A stretch of 64,000 nt of DNA from Phylloscopus collybita (lineage: Eukaryota > Chordata > Aves > Passeriformes > Phylloscopidae): the NCBI GenBank assembly GCA_027886175.1, contig JAJNNQ010000002.1, positions 686,001 to 750,000 on the forward strand, written 5' to 3'. Each line of letters opens with the position of its first letter. Within the stretch, counting starts at the first letter, position 1. The notes under the pieces are model-generated. The model was not told the origin of the DNA. It worked only from the letters and a program-made list of their open reading frames with translations, and made no database searches. Shown here in pieces: positions 24,401 to 37,286 of this stretch. A program made the position numbers and the translations under genes.

Positions 24401-26989
24401 TGTTGGATATTTTGTGTGTGTGTCTATGGCTCAGGAGGATGTGATTCATGGTGGCAAGCTTTTGTCCCCCAAAATGAAACATCTGGTGTATAATTGCCAT
24501 GTAGAACCCTTTTTTTTTAGGGCCTAACACCCCCAGAGGACAATTCAGGCCTACCTATTCTAGCTATCTCTCTTAGGACAGAGCAAGTTGCTCTTCTGTG
24601 GCCCTGATGATTTTGTTATGAGGTCAGAGAGGTTTTGGTTGATATCATTAACGGAGTTCCTATCTCTAAGGTGTTCCAGGGAGATTAGATGAACTCCATT
24701 GAACATTGGTTTCTGCCAAAGGCATGTGTGAAATTCCAGTCCTGGTGAATCCGGGGGGTGTTTTTTGGGTTTGTTTTTGTTCATGTCTATTGAAGTCCTG
24801 CAGCCCTGAGTGCATGCTTAAAGCTGGAATGGTGTGAACTGGCACAGCTCCATAGCCTGGAGGATGGGGACAGCAGGTGATAAATGTCACGCCAAGGATG
24901 TGACAGTGCAGAGATGAAGCCTCAGCTCCTTGTGGCCGAGGAAGCTGTGGGAGCTCCTGCTTGCACACAGTCAGGGCATGAGAGGTTGGCTAGTACCTAC
25001 ATGTCCTCCCAAAATCTAATTGTGCTAATCCTCCAGCAGCCCTGACTCCAGGGAACTTTCTAACCATGCTCTGGAAGCTTCCTCCGTGCTCTGCTCTGCT
25101 GCAAACCTCTCCAGGGAGAAAGCCTCTGTCTCCAGACTGATTTCATAAGAGCAAGCCTGGGTGTTTCCTGAGGCTTTTGTGGATGTGTGCTCAGAGGAGG
25201 CAACCTGGAAAGGGGGAGGTTTCCCCAGAGCATCCTAAGCAATTGAGGGGTGTCATCACAACTCATGTGGCTTTGTAGGTCTCCAGTGGCCTCCAGAGTT
25301 CCATGGCAACTTGGTTTTTATGATGATTTTCCCGTTCTTACCTTTATGGAAAAAGTGATTACAACTAGGTTTCTAAGTGAATACAAAGTTTCAGCTCTGC
25401 AAAATTTAGACAGAATTGAACTAATTTTTTTCTCCAACTGAAACGTCCATCTACTTTAGTGTAACTCCACAATGTTTGAACACCTTTCCCTTTGCTTTCC
25501 TGCTCTTTGCATCGTGTTTCCCCCAGGATTTAAGAAACTCTTCCATTTGTTCACGCAATCCATGCCTTATTTAGGAAGTCAGAGGGAATGGTGGGAGCAC
25601 CAAGCCCAGCTCTTTAGCATAAAACAGGTCCATATTTCCAGGGCTTTCTTATAAACACTGAGAGCGTGATCCCAGAGGTGACTGAGGTCCTCTGCAGTCC
25701 TGGATGGATGAGGTTTAATTGCCAAATATTCTGTCTACAGCAGATTTAGTAAAGGCAGAATTACCCCTGCTGGACACATTTTTGTATCCATACATCCCTG
25801 TGTTTGTCTCAGTTTGTGAAATGAGTCCCATCCCAGGAAATTCCAGCAATGGTTCGACCCATCTGAAAGTGGATCTGGGATGAAAAGGTTTGTGGGCTCA
25901 TTTCTTAGGATTGCATCACATTTTCCCCTATCCACCCAAACAAGCTGGGCTGAAGTGCATTTTTTGGGAAGAGCTTTGAGCTGAATCTTGAAGATGTCAA
26001 CAGGTTAGGGAGAATACACTTTTTCTCTTGAGGGATTTGGCCAGTTAGGGAATTCATCGACTTCAGGTCTGCTTCTGAGCCGAGTCTGGCTGCTTTCAGT
26101 GAACCATCACTGGTTCCCATTTCACTTCCAAATTGGAAAAAAAAATGCTTCATATAATCCAAGTGTCTGGTTGGGGGTTTGGCATTTCAAGAGTACTTGG
26201 AGTAGATAATTTCAGGAGTGTCCTGTGGAGCCTCTGGATCTCTGGAGTTCCGGGAACGAAGTGTTCCTGTGTTCTCTCCCAGGTTGGTGAGGTGAGCAGG
26301 ACTCTGCTTAGGGTCCTAACGCTGCTGATCACATCTGTTTTGGGAGTAGAGAGCAGAGGTGGGATGGGAGAGTAAAATTCTCAGTGTCTGTCTTGAAAGT
26401 TGTCTCTTGTAATGATAAAGAGGTTGAGTTTGTGACTTAGACCTGACTCAGACCTGATGGGACTATCGTGGCACCCATGACTAAGGACCTTTGGTGACAT
26501 TCATTTGCCTCAAACACAAAGGTCCTATTAACCTACCTAAAACCCAATTAATTTGTGCAAAATCAATGCCTTTTATTGTTTTCTGCTTGCCACGGCTCTG
26601 CTAAGGGGGATGCTGGCTGCTTCTGGTGAAATAGATTTGCTGCTCTTTGATACAAGCAGCTCTTAATGCTTTAAGCTGGAAAAAGATTAAGGAATTTAAG
26701 GTGTTTGTTTGTTTGTTTGTTTTTAATTACTATTGTTACCACAGCTAGATTTGTACAAAATGGAGGGGTTTGGAGCAACACTGAAGTCCACCATGTCACA
26801 GCACCTCCCCAGCACGGAGGGGGCATCGCCGTGACCTCTCCCTCTCCCTTAATACAACTTTTAAGTCAGCTTTGTACTGCCCGAGGCTTTGGGAGAAATT
26901 AGAACCCAAGTCTAAGGATTTGCCTGCGTGTGGAAGTTCTAGCAAATTAAACTCCTGATCGGGTTTCTGCGGTGCAGCAAGTTACCACA
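24401..26989. other. Intron 1 unique sequence
   Basis: I see no repeat family or gene. The open frames are short and without recognisable features. Confidence 0.35.
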
Positions 26990-27200
26990 CATCAGCTGAC
27001 CCCTGGTACCTGTCTGCGCGCCGACGGCTCGCCCGCAGCAAGCCAGGTAATTAGGCTTTGCTTACCCACAATAAAAAAAGGGTTAATTTAAATCACATTC
27101 GCCAGCGTTTGCTGTAGGCTAGGGATTCACATCTGTAGGATTGCTGTGGGTCAACTAGCACTAGGGAGTAATTTGAGCTCCGCTTGCTTGACCATGAGAT
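26990..27200. promoter_or_regulatory. Candidate intronic enhancer with CpG cluster
   Basis: Six CpG fall within about 22 bases at 27015-27036, in otherwise CpG-poor intron. They are followed by GGTAATTAGG (homeobox core) and GGTTAATTTAAAT. The arrangement suggests a conserved regulatory element. Nothing proves its activity. Confidence 0.3.
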
Positions 27201-27382
27201 CGAGCCTGGAGTGGAGACGGGGGTTTGTCGTGAGGTGGTGTCTGAGCACTGGGTCCTTCGGGACGTGCTCCAGGACATCTACTCTCAGATATCTTCAGCA
27301 CAGACATCTTTTCCTGTCTCCTCTGTGGTCGATAAGAAGGAGAAAGGGGTGATTGCAGCGAGACATGATTCTCACCCTCCAG

Positions 27383-27387
<5 letters not shown>

Positions 27388-27414
<27 letters not shown>
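27388..27414. repeat. Poly(A) run of 27
   Basis: A pure A run with no recognisable retroposed sequence before it. Confidence 0.85.
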
Positions 27415-28979
27415 GTGGGCTGGAAGCACCTTGAACTGTGCCCTCGGATGGCGTTTCTTAATTCTCTTAATTGCTGAGAGGGGAAGCTGGATGGCTGGCT
27501 CAGATGGAGGCCACTCCATGCCTACTGGAGGTCACCAGCTGGATCTCACCTCCCATTACACTTTTATCAACCAATTTTGTCACAGATGATGAGGATCTTG
27601 TGCCATCCAAGGAGCCTCCACCTGCCTCTCAAAAGGTCTCAGGTCTCCTAGAGATCCCATGTCAGACCTGCTGATAGCTCAGAAACTATGGCCTAAATAT
27701 GGAGCACCTTTCAAAGAAGGAGGAGTTACTTTGAGGCATTCTGTTGCAGACTATTCAACTGCTGCTGACTGTTTATATTTTGTGAGGAACAGGTAGGAGG
27801 AATGCACTTCCACTGGTGGTTGCTCTGCGATGGTGTCCCGTGTAGGTAAATCATTAGTGATTTCTGTACGGTTTATAGGTGTTCACGATGACTCAGAGAA
27901 CTGGAAATTCTCTGCAGGGTGCAATTCCTGAGCCAAAATCATAGAACTGGTCAAGTTCCAAAATACTGAGTGCACAGGAGATGAATGAAGAGGCTTTGAG
28001 CTTAGAAATAATGACCCAAGCACTTCTTTACTCTTTCAAATCAGTATCTTTCAATAGCCTGTAGTGCTGCAAGTTTCCTTTCCCTAACATAGATAACGTT
28101 TTCCAAGTTTCCTTCCCTGATACAGATAGTCCTTTCCATAATCTCAGTTTTGGGGTTTCCTAATTTCTTTCACAATCCTAAGAAGGGAAAAGGACTAAAA
28201 GAGTTTAGTGCTGTGGAAATAGTGAATTTCCAAACAGAACAGTGATAACCCTTCCTGAGAGTTTGATTCATTTGGCTAAATGTAGGTGATTAAAGCCATT
28301 TGAGATCTCCCTGGAGTCCGTGTGCAGCTTTCCCACAGGTCCCTCATGAGCTTGTCTAATGTAAGAATCTCAGAGAGAGTTTTTCACGTGGAAATATTTA
28401 GGAAATATTTGGCTAATTGAATTGACTCCTCAGCTTCAGATCCAGATATTTCTATTTGGCTTTCTACACTACCAGTGCCCAGTGATCCCAGTCAGTGGAG
28501 ATTTAAGGTTCCCTGTAGTTGTGTATGCAGGAGTGTGCAGTGCCATCCAAAGGGATGCTTGGTGTCACCCCAGGAATCCACATGATTTAGGGAGGCAGGC
28601 TGGAGCCAGGTGGGTGCTGGAAAGCACCTCAAATGGTACTCAACACACCTGTGCTCGAGCAGCTGAATTCCAGCCTCAGAATTCAACATGTGATAAACTG
28701 TGGGGGAAAAAAAAAATATCCAGAGAATTTCAAGCAGGCACGTACAATTTCTCCCAAAAGGGGCAGCTGTTGGGAGGTTTGCTTTGGAATGTCTGCTTCC
28801 TGACTAAAAGTGCTGTTATGTAAAGTAAGGTCAGCTAACTTACGTGCAGCAGTGAAGATTTATCCTGGGAATAATGGGAATGGTGGCTGAGAGCTCTGCT
28901 GGCCTGGCCATGGAGTTCTTGACCATCGTGGGGAGTTGTTGATCATGGAGACAGGGGGATGAAGTACAGAATTAGGGAA
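27415..28979. other. Intron 1 unique sequence
   Basis: I see no repeat family or gene in this stretch. Confidence 0.35.
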
Positions 28980-29160
28980 TTCTAGAATGTTAAGGGGTTG
29001 GAATGGATCTGGAGGATTGTCCTCCAGTCCCAATTCCCCCCACCATGGGCAGGGAGACCTCCCACCAGGCCAGGTCACTCAAGGCCTTTCCAACCCAGCC
29101 TTGAGAACTTCCAGGCCTGGGGCATCAACAGCTTCCTGGGGCAACCTGAAAACAGGAAAG
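28980..29160 (-). mobile_element. CR1 LINE fragment
   Basis: A diverged CR1 3' end. The plus strand shows ggggttggaatggatctgg, accatgggcagggagacc and acttccaggcctggggcatc. Confidence 0.8.
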
Positions 29161-29522
29161 AAAAGAATGACCAACCTCCCTCCCGTGTTTTGGTTCAGCT
29201 AATTTGGATCAGGCTGAGCCAATGTTCAGGGAGGTGGAAGTTCACTTTGATGTGTGGAGATGAAGAAAGCCCACAGTTTCCAGACACTGGTAGCCTACTG
29301 CCTGCCACAGATCCTAAATTGACTTTAAGTAGTTCTCACTTTCAAGAGTAATCGAGTAGTACTGATTTAGATCTGGGTCTGATGATTGTTGGAGAGGAAA
29401 ATTAAGGTGTTTGTCTTACCTAGAAGGATAAGTCGTGGCGTTACACGGGATAATCTTCAATTTACTGCCAGAAGCAGCTGCACCAAAGACAGGCAGGTTA
29501 TCAAAGCACCGAACTTCCTTCA

Positions 29523-29610
29523 CTAAAAAAAAAAAAAAAAAAAAACAAAAAAACCCAAACCAACAAAAAAAAAAAAAAAAAAACACAACAAAACAAAACA
29601 AAAAAAACCC
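29523..29610. repeat. A/C-only low-complexity tract
   Basis: Almost 90 bases of A runs interrupted only by C on the plus strand. The companion tract at 39901-40006 is similar. Confidence 0.85.
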
Positions 29611-29894
29611 ATCATCCTCAGATGACTGATTGCAGTAGAGCTGCTGCAGCCTGACACGTTCGCAGCCCTCAGCAGCACTGCAACACCTGTGCATGACCTC
29701 AGCTTAATCCAAAGTCAAGGGCAAAGGAAGAGGTTTAAGCCTCGCTGCCTCGGCGAGGAGCACACGCACGGACAGTTGCAGCAGCTCTGCTGGCAGGCAG
29801 CGACTTGTGAATGACTTGATCTCATTCACCCTGTGCCAATGCCTGGCTGCCTCTCGTCACCTTGGTGAGTAAACAGAGGCAGGCAGAGCCCCGG

Positions 29895-29995
29895 CGTTGA
29901 TGGAAAGCGTTGCCAGGCCGACGCGCACAACTCCACGCAGGGACCCGCGGGAGGGGACGGGCTCTGCACGGGCACGCACCCCTCAGCCCCGCTGT
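29895..29995. other. CpG-rich patch next to an LTR
   Basis: A short CpG-dense stretch (ggccgacgcgcac, gacccgcggg) ends about 130 bases from the LTR at 30122. It may be a small regulatory or promoter element. No gene was recognised. Confidence 0.3.
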
Positions 29996-30121
29996 GGAAT
30001 GAGGGGTGACAGGCCAGCAGAACTCAGCGCTGCCAGCCAGCCAGCCTGCCCGGGGAAGGAGCTGGTGGGGTGTCAAGTTTTTGGGGTGTTTTCATTGAAG
30101 ACGGTGGTGGTGGTGGGCGGT

Positions 30122-30690
30122 TGTAAAAGCGCAGTCCTTTATTGCATGGCTAAGTCAGCCTGATAAAGGCAGAGTTGTGACAGTCCAAGCCAGTAAAGTC
30201 CCCGTATCCCAAGCAGAAGTAGTAGCAGCAGCAGCAGCGACAGCAGCCATGGTTTGTGTCCCGTGAGCGTCGTTATCAAAAGCAGCCGCAGCAGTAGCAA
30301 CAGCAGTGGCACCGGTGTGACATTCCCGGGTCCTCTGTGTGTGTTCTCAAAGTAGTACATTTCATTCTGATTTTGGCCAATCAGGCTTCAACAGGAATTT
30401 TTTACAGTAGCGTTGGACTTATCCTAAGCTAAAACTGACGTGCTGCAAGTTTCGTGAATTCTTACACAAATTCTGCGCATACGGCTCTGTCTGCTCTACC
30501 CAGGAGTTTTCAGCAAGGCTACATTATTTTTGCTATGACTAGAGTTCAACTAACTTTGCAAAAGGCAATGCCACTAAACTTCAAACTAAGTCTTAGGCCC
30601 TTTCCTTGTTGACTAACACAGTCTCCCATTTGCTAAAGCACTCAAAAACTCCTTTACTTGTTTTGAGACTAAACTCACATTTCTACCTCA
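30122..30690 (-). mobile_element. Probable solo LTR of an endogenous retrovirus
   Basis: The left edge reads tgtaaaagcgcagtccttta. Reversed, this gives a poly(A) signal (aataaa, at 30138-30143) followed by a short tail ending in ACA, as at an LTR 3' end. The unusual AT-mixed sequence to about 30690 resembles avian LTRs. The right edge and target duplication could not be fixed. A CAG-rich patch lies at about 30218-30320. Identification rests on the left end and general character. Confidence 0.55.
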
Positions 30691-31639
30691 TGTCTGTGTG
30701 GGTTTATGTAATTTAGTTTTTTTCTGAAGGTTCTAATTCAATCCTCACATTTCTGGGCACTCCTGGGCCTGTGTGGATTTGGCCCAGGGGGGTTCACACT
30801 CCAACAGATGGGGTGAGAGGGCTCTGGAGCAAGCGTGCCTGGACTGCCCTGTTCCATCCCCTGCTCGTGCCAGGAAGGTGTTGACAAACTGGAGGGCAGG
30901 CAAAGAGCCAGAGGGCTGGAGGGACTGATGCTGATGAGCAAAAATTAGCTCTAAGTGCTGGCCTGGGCCAAAGAACCAGAGGATAATAGCTCTCAAACAT
31001 TTTGTCAGGTGTATGTAGCAGAGGAAAGCAAGGAGGGATCGTTCCCCAGGGTAGCAGGAGTGTAACTTGGAGAAGGAAAGAAAGGGGGATAGCAGTTAAA
31101 AATCAGAGAAAACAGCTTGCCTGGGTGCTCTGGAGTGACAGCATAGAGGAGTGATGTTAAAATGATAGAAGTGTCATTATTTGATTTATTCAGTATGATC
31201 CCAGGGAAGACCATGGAATTGTGTGATGGAAGTTTCTGTGTCATGGCTGGGTGGCACCAAATGATTGATATTTCACTAGAATTCAGTGAGGGTTTGTCTT
31301 CAGAGAGGGTTTGTCTGCTGAGACTCTCTAGAGGTGCCCTGACTTCAGTGAAGCTGTTGCAGAATCCAGAGAAATGGGAGAGGCAGTGGAAGGGCTGGAA
31401 TTCAGGATGCGATGCATGGACTCTCCAGGCATTCATCTGTGCCTCAGCCTCGGGAGTTGGACATCCACTTGTTTAGATACCAAATGGTGAAATTGCCAAT
31501 CTGTGACTTTGGGCACCAGGGATAACAAACTGTACAAGTTTAACTTCCCCCTGACTGCAATAATTTGCTCTGAGCAGGTTTGAGTTATCTTCTAACCTGA
31601 CCAGTCACTGCATTGAGTGCCCACAACATCCTTCCCCCT
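30691..31639. other. Intron 1 unique sequence
   Basis: I see no repeat family or gene in this stretch. Confidence 0.35.
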
Positions 31640-32640
31640 CAGCTGGAGAGGCGTGGATTTGATGGGTGGGCTGGTTGGATGGTCACCTCCAGAGGGTGGT
31701 GGTCAGTGGCTCAAGGTCCATGTGGAGATCAGTGACCCCCAGGGTCCCTCAGGGGTCTGTGTTGTGTCCAGTGCTGTTTAATTCCCTTATCAGTGACATG
31801 GACAGTGGGGCACCCTCTGCAGAACAACACCAGGCTGAGTGGTGCAGGTGGCACGGTGGAGGGAAGGGATGACATCCACAGGGACCTGGACAAGCTCCAG
31901 AGGTTCAACAAGGCCAGGCCAAGTTCCCAGACCCAGGCAAACCCCGGGATCAATCCAGGCTGGGGATGAAGGGATTGAGAGCAGCCCCGGGGAGTCGAAT
32001 TTGGGGAGTGCTGGTGTGTGAGGCGCTGGACATTCCCTGACCTTGGCTGCACTCGCAGTCCAGAAATCCAGGGCTGCATTCCCACAGGTGAGGGAGGTGA
32101 GGTTTCCTCTCTGCTCTGCCCCCAGGAGCCCCCACCTGGAATGCTGCATCAAGCTCTGGAATCCTCAGGATTCAGGAAGACCCACAGGAGCAGGGCCAGA
32201 GGAGGCCACAGAAATGCTGACAGGGCTGGGGACAGGCTGAGAGAGCTGGGATTGCTCAGCCTGGAGAGGAGAAGATCTAAGGAGGCCTTTGAGTCCCTTC
32301 CTGTGCCTGAAGGGGTTTGCAAGAAAGATGGGGACAAACATTTTAGCAGGACCAGCTGAGACAGGACAAGGCTCAATGTTTTTGAGCTAAGAAAGGTTTG
32401 ATTCAGATTAGATATAAGGAATACATTTCTTTATGATGAAAGCAGGTGAGGCACTGGCACAGGTTGCCCAGAGATGTGGATAACCCATCCCTGGGAACAT
32501 TCAAGGCTGGGTTGGCCTGGGCTCTGAACAACCCCAAGTGCTTGAAGATGTCCCTGCTCATGGCAGGGGGCTTGGACAGAGGAGCTTTAAAGTCCTCTTC
32601 CAACCCAAACTGTTTTGTGGTTCCACAAAGGGGAATTCTT
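31640..32640 (+). mobile_element. CR1 LINE, about 1 kb with end of reverse-transcriptase ORF
   Basis: This is the longest CR1 copy here. Near 31740-31800 the frame encodes VPQGSVL followed by [12 protein letters not shown], the catalytic-region motif of CR1 reverse transcriptase. Downstream come the ORF end and the 3' region, with ccacctggaatgctgcatc, attcagattagatataagg and ctggcacaggttgcccagag. It is 5'-truncated and broken by deletions and stops, so it makes no active protein. Confidence 0.93.
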
Positions 32641-34634
32641 TCACTTAGGTTGCCGTAACAGAGTTGTAACTCAGTCATAACTCAGTTGCTGCCTGAAAGA
32701 ACCTTTCCTTTCATCAGATCTAGCAGGACTCGGGTGAACAGTGATTCTAATTTAGGTAGCTACATTATATGTCGTTTATGTTTGGTGAGATGGGTCCTAC
32801 CTGAGCTTCAAATGAGCTTTTGGGAAGCTCCTGAGTGCATGAGAACAGATAATTCTTTGTCAGAGCCCCCAGGCTCAGGTCAGTGCTTTCCTTTAGATTT
32901 TCCTGCCTGGGGAGGAAGTGAAGAATTGATCTGGTGCCACTCAGAGGAGTAGGACACAGGTATTCCCCTCCCTTGGACACACCCTCAGTGTGTGAGGTGG
33001 TCATTTCTCAACTCCCCATTATTAAAGGGTGTGAAAGGGCTGTACCTACAACAGAGGTAAAAAAAGACTCTCAGGATCAACATTGTTTAAGGACTGTGCT
33101 ACTTCTCTCTTTAGCACCCTGCTGATAAGCAACCAGCATGTTCCTTAATCAAAGATTTGGTGTTTAACAAGAGGCTCCTCACAGAAAAGGGGCAAAAATG
33201 CACACAAATGTAGCAAACAGTCAGGGTTTACTGATTGACCTGACAAGATACTGATAGGAGAAGGGCATATGGAATTTGCAAACTTATTTTTGGGGTCTCC
33301 ATGAGTGTGATGGAATCCCAGTGTGGAGTTACATCAGGCGCCTGTGTAAATGCAGCTGGGAGGAAGGAGGAAGGGTTCTGTCATCACAGCCCAGGTGGGG
33401 TTGGTATCTTTAGGGACACACTGGCTGCTAAATGCTGTTAAGGACCTGAGTCCTGGCTTTCTGAAAGCCCAGGAGTGCTGCTTGACCCCACCTGAGGGCC
33501 TGTCACCCCAGGGAGTTGATAGAGACCCCTGGATGCCAGCAGCCTTGTCAGGGTACACTCTGTGCTGCTCCAAAACGCCGTGGGACTGGATTCGTACAGA
33601 AGGGACAGAGCTGGGATGAATTATGTCTGTGGTGAGTTCCTTCCAGCTGAGACAAGCTCGGGAGCAGGATCTCACCCTTCCCATCCAGCTGGCAGCCAAA
33701 TCCACCCAGAGATCCTCTCTGCTCCTTCTCCCAGCCCCAACTGGACTCGGTGGCTCGTTGCACAGGGACCCTCGTGGTCCTCAGGCAGTAGCTCCATTAG
33801 GTGAGTCAAAAAGCGGAGCCTCCACCCCGCTGGCCGAGCTGTGCTGAACTTGTCTCAGCTGGAAGTCACTGTTTGCATGTTTTCCCATAGCTACTGGAAT
33901 CTGTTTGATTCCAGGCTGAGGTGTGACACGCAGCTCCCCGGCTCCTAGATGTGAGCTCGCCTGCTGGGTTTGGATTGTCTCCCAGGTGCTGAATTATCCA
34001 AGAGAGATGCACGATTTTTGGGTTTTGTTTTTTTTTTTTTTTTTTTTTCCTTCACCTTCATGGTGTGGTCTCCCAGGATTGGGGGTGAGTGAGGAGTTAA
34101 GATCTCAGGCAGGCAACATTTGGGGCTGAAGCAATCCTTTTGCTCAGTATTGACCCCACACCTCCTCTCACAGCCCGAGGTAGGAGCTGTGTCGGGCACA
34201 TGGCAGGAGCTCTACCATGCAGCAGCATTCCCCAAATTCCTGGGTCATTAAACAGCTCCGAGAAGCTCCAAGGTTATTATCAATTATGCTGGTATCTAGA
34301 TTAGTCCCTGCTCTGCCACCTTATCAGTAACAGAGCCATAAAGCTGGCCTTTGGGATTCTTATCTCCTGGCTTGGATCAAATCCCGAATCTCGGTTGATC
34401 TCGTCTGCACCCGGGTATCCAAAAGCTGCCAGCAGCTCTGCACAGGGCTCAGGGTGTAAAAACATGACCAGCATCCTGATTTACTCTATCCAAAACCCTC
34501 TGAAGCCAGCTCTTTCCAGGAAATACTTGATGGAACCCTGGGCACTGAGGATCTCAGGCTTTCTGTGCTGGCAGGCACTGACCCCCAGGCAAACCCTGCA
34601 TTCCACCTGAGGCCCTGGAGAAGGCTCCCAAAAT
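32641..34634. other. Intron 1 unique sequence
   Basis: A T run lies near 34028-34048. I see no other repeat family or gene. Confidence 0.35.
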
Positions 34635-35085
34635 TGAGTGACAGAACTAAGATTATAAGTGTGTAGTTTGAATAGAAGAGTGTAATATCACATAGTAGAA
34701 AACTTAAAGTTTAAGGTTTTAAAATATGGTAATATATACAAAGCAAGGATGTTTTAGGGTGCAGGCTGAGTCCTCCTTTTCACCTTCTTCTCCATGGGTT
34801 TGGGTGGTATTTTGTAATTAGATAGAAAAGTCTGCATTGCAGACCACAAGTAGTTAGTTATTTATTTAAAAGTAAAAATAATTTAAGTGTCATTTCTTAA
34901 TTAAACAGCTTATCTTTAAAAGGCCTCATAAAAAAATAGGGAAAGCTCCATTTTTACTTTGTTAACTAAAAGTACTATAAAACTCACTGCTTGTAAAACT
35001 GTAATACAGACAAAAAAAAATAATTAACATCTAAATTCAAACAGAAAATACCATCTTAAGCATTTAATCCCAACTCTAGGAAAAA
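34635..35085 (+). mobile_element. Probable passerine-type solo LTR
   Basis: An AT-rich block resembling avian retroviral LTRs that I recognise from songbird genomes. It begins near tgacagaactaagattata, carries a TATAAAA box (34976-34982) and ends in aacagaaaataccatc sequence. Both edges are approximate and no target duplication was established. There are no internal viral genes. It points the same way as WNT3A. Confidence 0.6.
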
Positions 35086-37250
35086 AAAAATTAAAAACAA
35101 CAAATACTGATTTCACTCAAAGCACATTGAAGCCATGCACTTCCAATGAAGGGGACATGCAAAATGCCTTTTGATCTCCAATCCTCAGGAGCTGAGCTCC
35201 AGGTGGGGACAGCCTGTTCTCCCAAGGAACAGCCTCACCACAATTCCATATCTGCCTCTGTGAAAAAGAGGAGAAATAGCAGAAAAAAACCAGCCTGAAG
35301 AATGATATTCTCAAAAATTACGAGTTTGACTTGGCTGTCCAGTGGTTTGTTTTTTTTTTTTTTCCCACCACAAACAGAAGCTCCCGAGTGGTTTTAAAGG
35401 GGAGCTGATAAAAGTAGACACCAATAATGTACAAACCACACACAACAGTGGGTGAATTCAAAAGTTTAAAGTGAGTATGAGGCTCAGGGATCCAATCTGG
35501 GCCATGTTCGTGTGTTTCTCTTGGAGGCAAATCAGCTCAAGGCTTTTGTGAGCACCAAATCTTTGTCTGAGTCTTTCCTGGGTTCATCTGAGCTTCCTAC
35601 CTGTGCTTTTTTCCTGGATTTTTCCTGTTGGCCACCATTTGAGAAGATGCTGAAATAGAAAGAAAGAAGAATAGGTGAAATATGAAACATATGAATAGAT
35701 AGAATATGATATTCATCTGTGATAGATGAACAGAAAGAAAGAATGGGTGAAAATACGTTAAATACACACGTTGTGCAAAGACACAACTCTGTCACCTCCC
35801 TGCTCCCATTTCCTATCTCAGCACATTGTTTTGTCCTTTTTGGGCTCTCCTTTGAGTCAGCTTCATCCAGCTGGAGAGGCAGAGGCTTCCTGGAGGTCTT
35901 TTTATTGGATTTACTCTGGGTTAGATTTTAGGTCAGGTTATGGATCATGCCTAATTTTGTCTACTACTGCTAAAGCATCCCTATAGATCTTCGTCAACTG
36001 AGCAACAGATATGAGTAAATAACACCCTCAGCAAACAAGTTTTGACTGAAGTCCCTCAGTGGATAATTGTGACTGGTAAAGTAGAGCTGAACACGGATTT
36101 ATTGGAAGTTTTACCTGAGAAGGGTTTCGCTGGTTTTGGTTCTGGTTTACTTATTCATTTATTAAAATTCTTGGAGATTTTCACATGTTTTTAGATGATG
36201 GAAGTCTTAGAACACTTGGAACAGCCATCTCCTCAGAGTAGGGTCCAATGTGACAGCACCTAACCCAGGGAAACCTGGGTCATGCGTGGGATTACTCATT
36301 TTCCTTGCATTAAATCTAATCCTTATGAAAACTTCGCTTGAGCCAAACACTTAACCACATGTTTAAGCACGTGGGACATCCTGTCCTTACATTCTTGCTT
36401 GTGTCTCATTGATCCATCTCTCAGCTGGGGTGTCGGGTAAATTGGCAACAAATGGAATTGACCCAGGAGGGGGAAAAGGAAATTTCCAGCTTCTCACCGC
36501 CTGCCCTGTTTAGTAGAATGAGTTGAAAGGTTGAGAATCTAAAAACACCTTGGTGATCAGGCAAGACTTGAGTGGAAATGCAGAAAGCAACAACATTTGG
36601 TGTGGTTCCAAGGATTAAAAGGATAAAATTTATGGATGAAGTGGGGAGATTCCTAAATAGAAGTACAAGTGAAGCCTCCCTCAGCCAAAATTGTGTTTAT
36701 AGGTGCCACAATGGCTTGGAAGTGAGGCTTTCCTAACCACTGACAAATAATCTGGTCATAGACAGAGACAGGATGTGCACTTCTCCTGTAAAGAACATAC
36801 ACCCAGTGATCCATCAGCAGTTCAGCACTGAGATACAGCTCATTCATTAATAATCCATCATCTACCTGGCAACAGCTTTGCCCTTAGCTCCCTAATGAAA
36901 TGGCTGTTTCCATGGATGTGCATGGTGATATTATTCCCACTCCACAGGTAGGAAATTGAGGCAAACCAAAATGCCCCCAGTCCCATGCTCACGCCTTAAT
37001 AACTACATCACCTTCTCTCCTCATTAAAGTAATTTACTGACAGAATTGATCCCTGTGCACACTGGGATGATTATTATCTCAAATCTAGCGTTGGGACACT
37101 TCCATAACCCACCCAATCTGTCAGTGCTGGAGGTTCTCCATCTCCAACAAGAGGGCTGAGGATCTTTGTCACTCAGTGCTCACAAGGTTCCTGTGTGTGC
37201 TTAATCCAGAGCTGGGAGCTTGAAATTGAAATTTATCACTCTTAAAGGTA
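35086..37250. other. Intron 1 unique sequence
   Basis: I see no repeat family or gene in this stretch. Confidence 0.35.
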
Positions 37251-37286
37251 AAACACACACACACACATACACACACACACACACAT
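37251..37286. repeat. (CA)n microsatellite
   Basis: Two blocks of CA units are separated by a single T substitution and followed by an A run. Confidence 0.95.

Noticed and set aside
34376..34430. Second possible 5S-like segment (gatctcgtctg)
   Set aside because: Only 11 bases match and the rest does not align. Such a match is expected by chance in 64 kb.
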